From positions 40,101,501 to 40,165,500 of the forward strand of contig JBAIAC010000023.1 of assembly GCA_037349315.1 (NCBI GenBank): DNA of 64,000 bases, written 5' to 3'. Positions within the stretch are counted from its first letter, which is position 1, and each line of letters begins with the position of its first letter. A program made the translations under genes and the position numbers. Under the pieces are notes generated by a model. That model searched no databases. It worked only from the letters and a program-made list of their open reading frames with translations, and was not told the origin of the DNA. This document shows positions 63,099 to 64,000 of the stretch, piece by piece. This DNA is from Chelydra serpentina. Taxonomy: Eukaryota > Chordata > Testudines > Chelydridae.

Positions 63099-64000
63099 GT
63101 GAGTCCCCCCTGCTCCGCCAAACCACAAGGCCTGAGCCTCGGGGCCCCTTCCTTTGGCTGGGGCATGTCAGATTGTCATGGGTTGTTCTGGGTCAGGCCT
63201 GACCCCTCCCTGCTCCAGGACACGAGGCCTCTGGGGCTGAGGAGCGCAGCGAGTCCACGCTAGGGGCGGTCGCTGCTCCCAGGAGCTCCCGGTCAGGGAT
63301 AGAGCTCGGGGAAGGGGAACGAGCCCAGGTAACTTCTGCACAGATCAGCAAGATTGACTCCAGCAGCCTGACCGAGCTGGGGCTCTAAGGGTCCATCTAC
63401 CCTGCAGCTAGATACTGGCCCAGTCAGCTGGCAGAGTGGATGTGCCCTCAGGGGGTCTGAGACATGGGTAGGGCAGGGTCCCTCTAGTCACTGTGCACAG
63501 GTATCAGCATGGGGAGCCTTAGCAGAGCAGAGGGGATGGGGAGGGGCAACACCAGGAGGATGAGCAGGGACGGGCAGTTCCCCAGAGCTTGGGTGGCTGT
63601 GATGTTGGAGGAGGAGCCAGTGGAGGGATCCCCTACTGGGAGTGACCTGATCAACCCCGTGGGCCAGGACGGGCTTTCGGGGCAGCACTTTGTGCGGGCG
63701 GGAGGGAGGGAGGGTGGTGGGGGCGTTTGGGAGGCCAGAGAGGAGGAGGCAGCAATGGCCCAGGCAGGACAGTTGGCCGTGGGGAGGGAGAGGAAAGGAC
63801 CGATTTTGGAGGTGGCTGAGCACGGAGAAGCAGCAGGATTTGGAAACAGCCCAGATGCAGAAGCCACGGGCAGGGGAGGAATCGGACACAACCCCACATG
63901 CCCCCGGCAGCGCCTGTCTGAGCCAGTCGAGCTGCGGTTGGGCCGGGTCCCCGTGCCCCTGGTAACACCTACCTGAGCCGCTTGGCTTGCATGTAACCCC
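63099..64000 (+). other. ALG3: ALG3 intron 4 (partial)
   Basis: No exon 5 sequence, repeat family or regulatory element was recognised in the last 0.9 kb of the window. Confidence 0.6.

Overview
The window is vertebrate genomic DNA, and its repeats point to a cryptodiran turtle. It holds tRNA-headed SINEs with CR1-type tails, CR1 LINE 3' ends, a CR1 ORF1/RT remnant, hAT miniature elements, a Penelope-like fragment and solo retroviral LTRs. Genes have GT-AG introns and CpG-island promoters, and most of the DNA is non-coding. Species cannot be fixed from the sequence alone.

Three protein-coding genes are readable. CAMK2N2 (+, two coding exons, 19518-20289; 3'UTR to about 22335) encodes the 79-aa inhibitor of CaM kinase II. 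EEF1AKMT4 (-, three coding exons at 59758-59587, 44966-44683 and 32769-32482) encodes a 247-aa eEF1A lysine methyltransferase spread over 27 kb. ALG3 (+, exons 1-4 of a longer gene, 60348-63098, running off the right edge) encodes the ER mannosyltransferase that starts lumenal extension of the N-glycan precursor. ALG3 and EEF1AKMT4 are head to head across 589 bp. As I recall human 3q27, ALG3, EEF1AKMT4 and CAMK2N2 sit together there in the same relative orientations; ECE2, expected to the left, was not found. The genes share ancestral linkage, not a pathway.

Left to right: 1-17.7 kb is intergenic, with a solo LTR, a CA-based array of about 1.25 kb ending at an orphan CpG island, hAT and CR1 elements and two SINEs (a third SINE lies at 14.9 kb). 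A G-rich minisatellite (17.7-19.0 kb) abuts the CAMK2N2 promoter, and a second minisatellite lies in its 3'UTR. From 22.3 to 32.3 kb there is intergenic sequence with a hAT element nested in a CR1. From 32.3 to 59.8 kb lies EEF1AKMT4, whose introns carry an intact RPL19 retrocopy, a second solo LTR, several tandem arrays and a CR1 split by an antisense LINE. The last 4 kb is ALG3, with a minisatellite in intron 1 and a related one in intron 3.

I see no operon-like, CRISPR or defence system. The most unusual items are the RPL19 retrocopy, whose target-site duplication overlaps its start codon; a dispersed family of related G-rich minisatellites in introns of two adjacent genes; and the minisatellites on both sides of the CAMK2N2 coding region.
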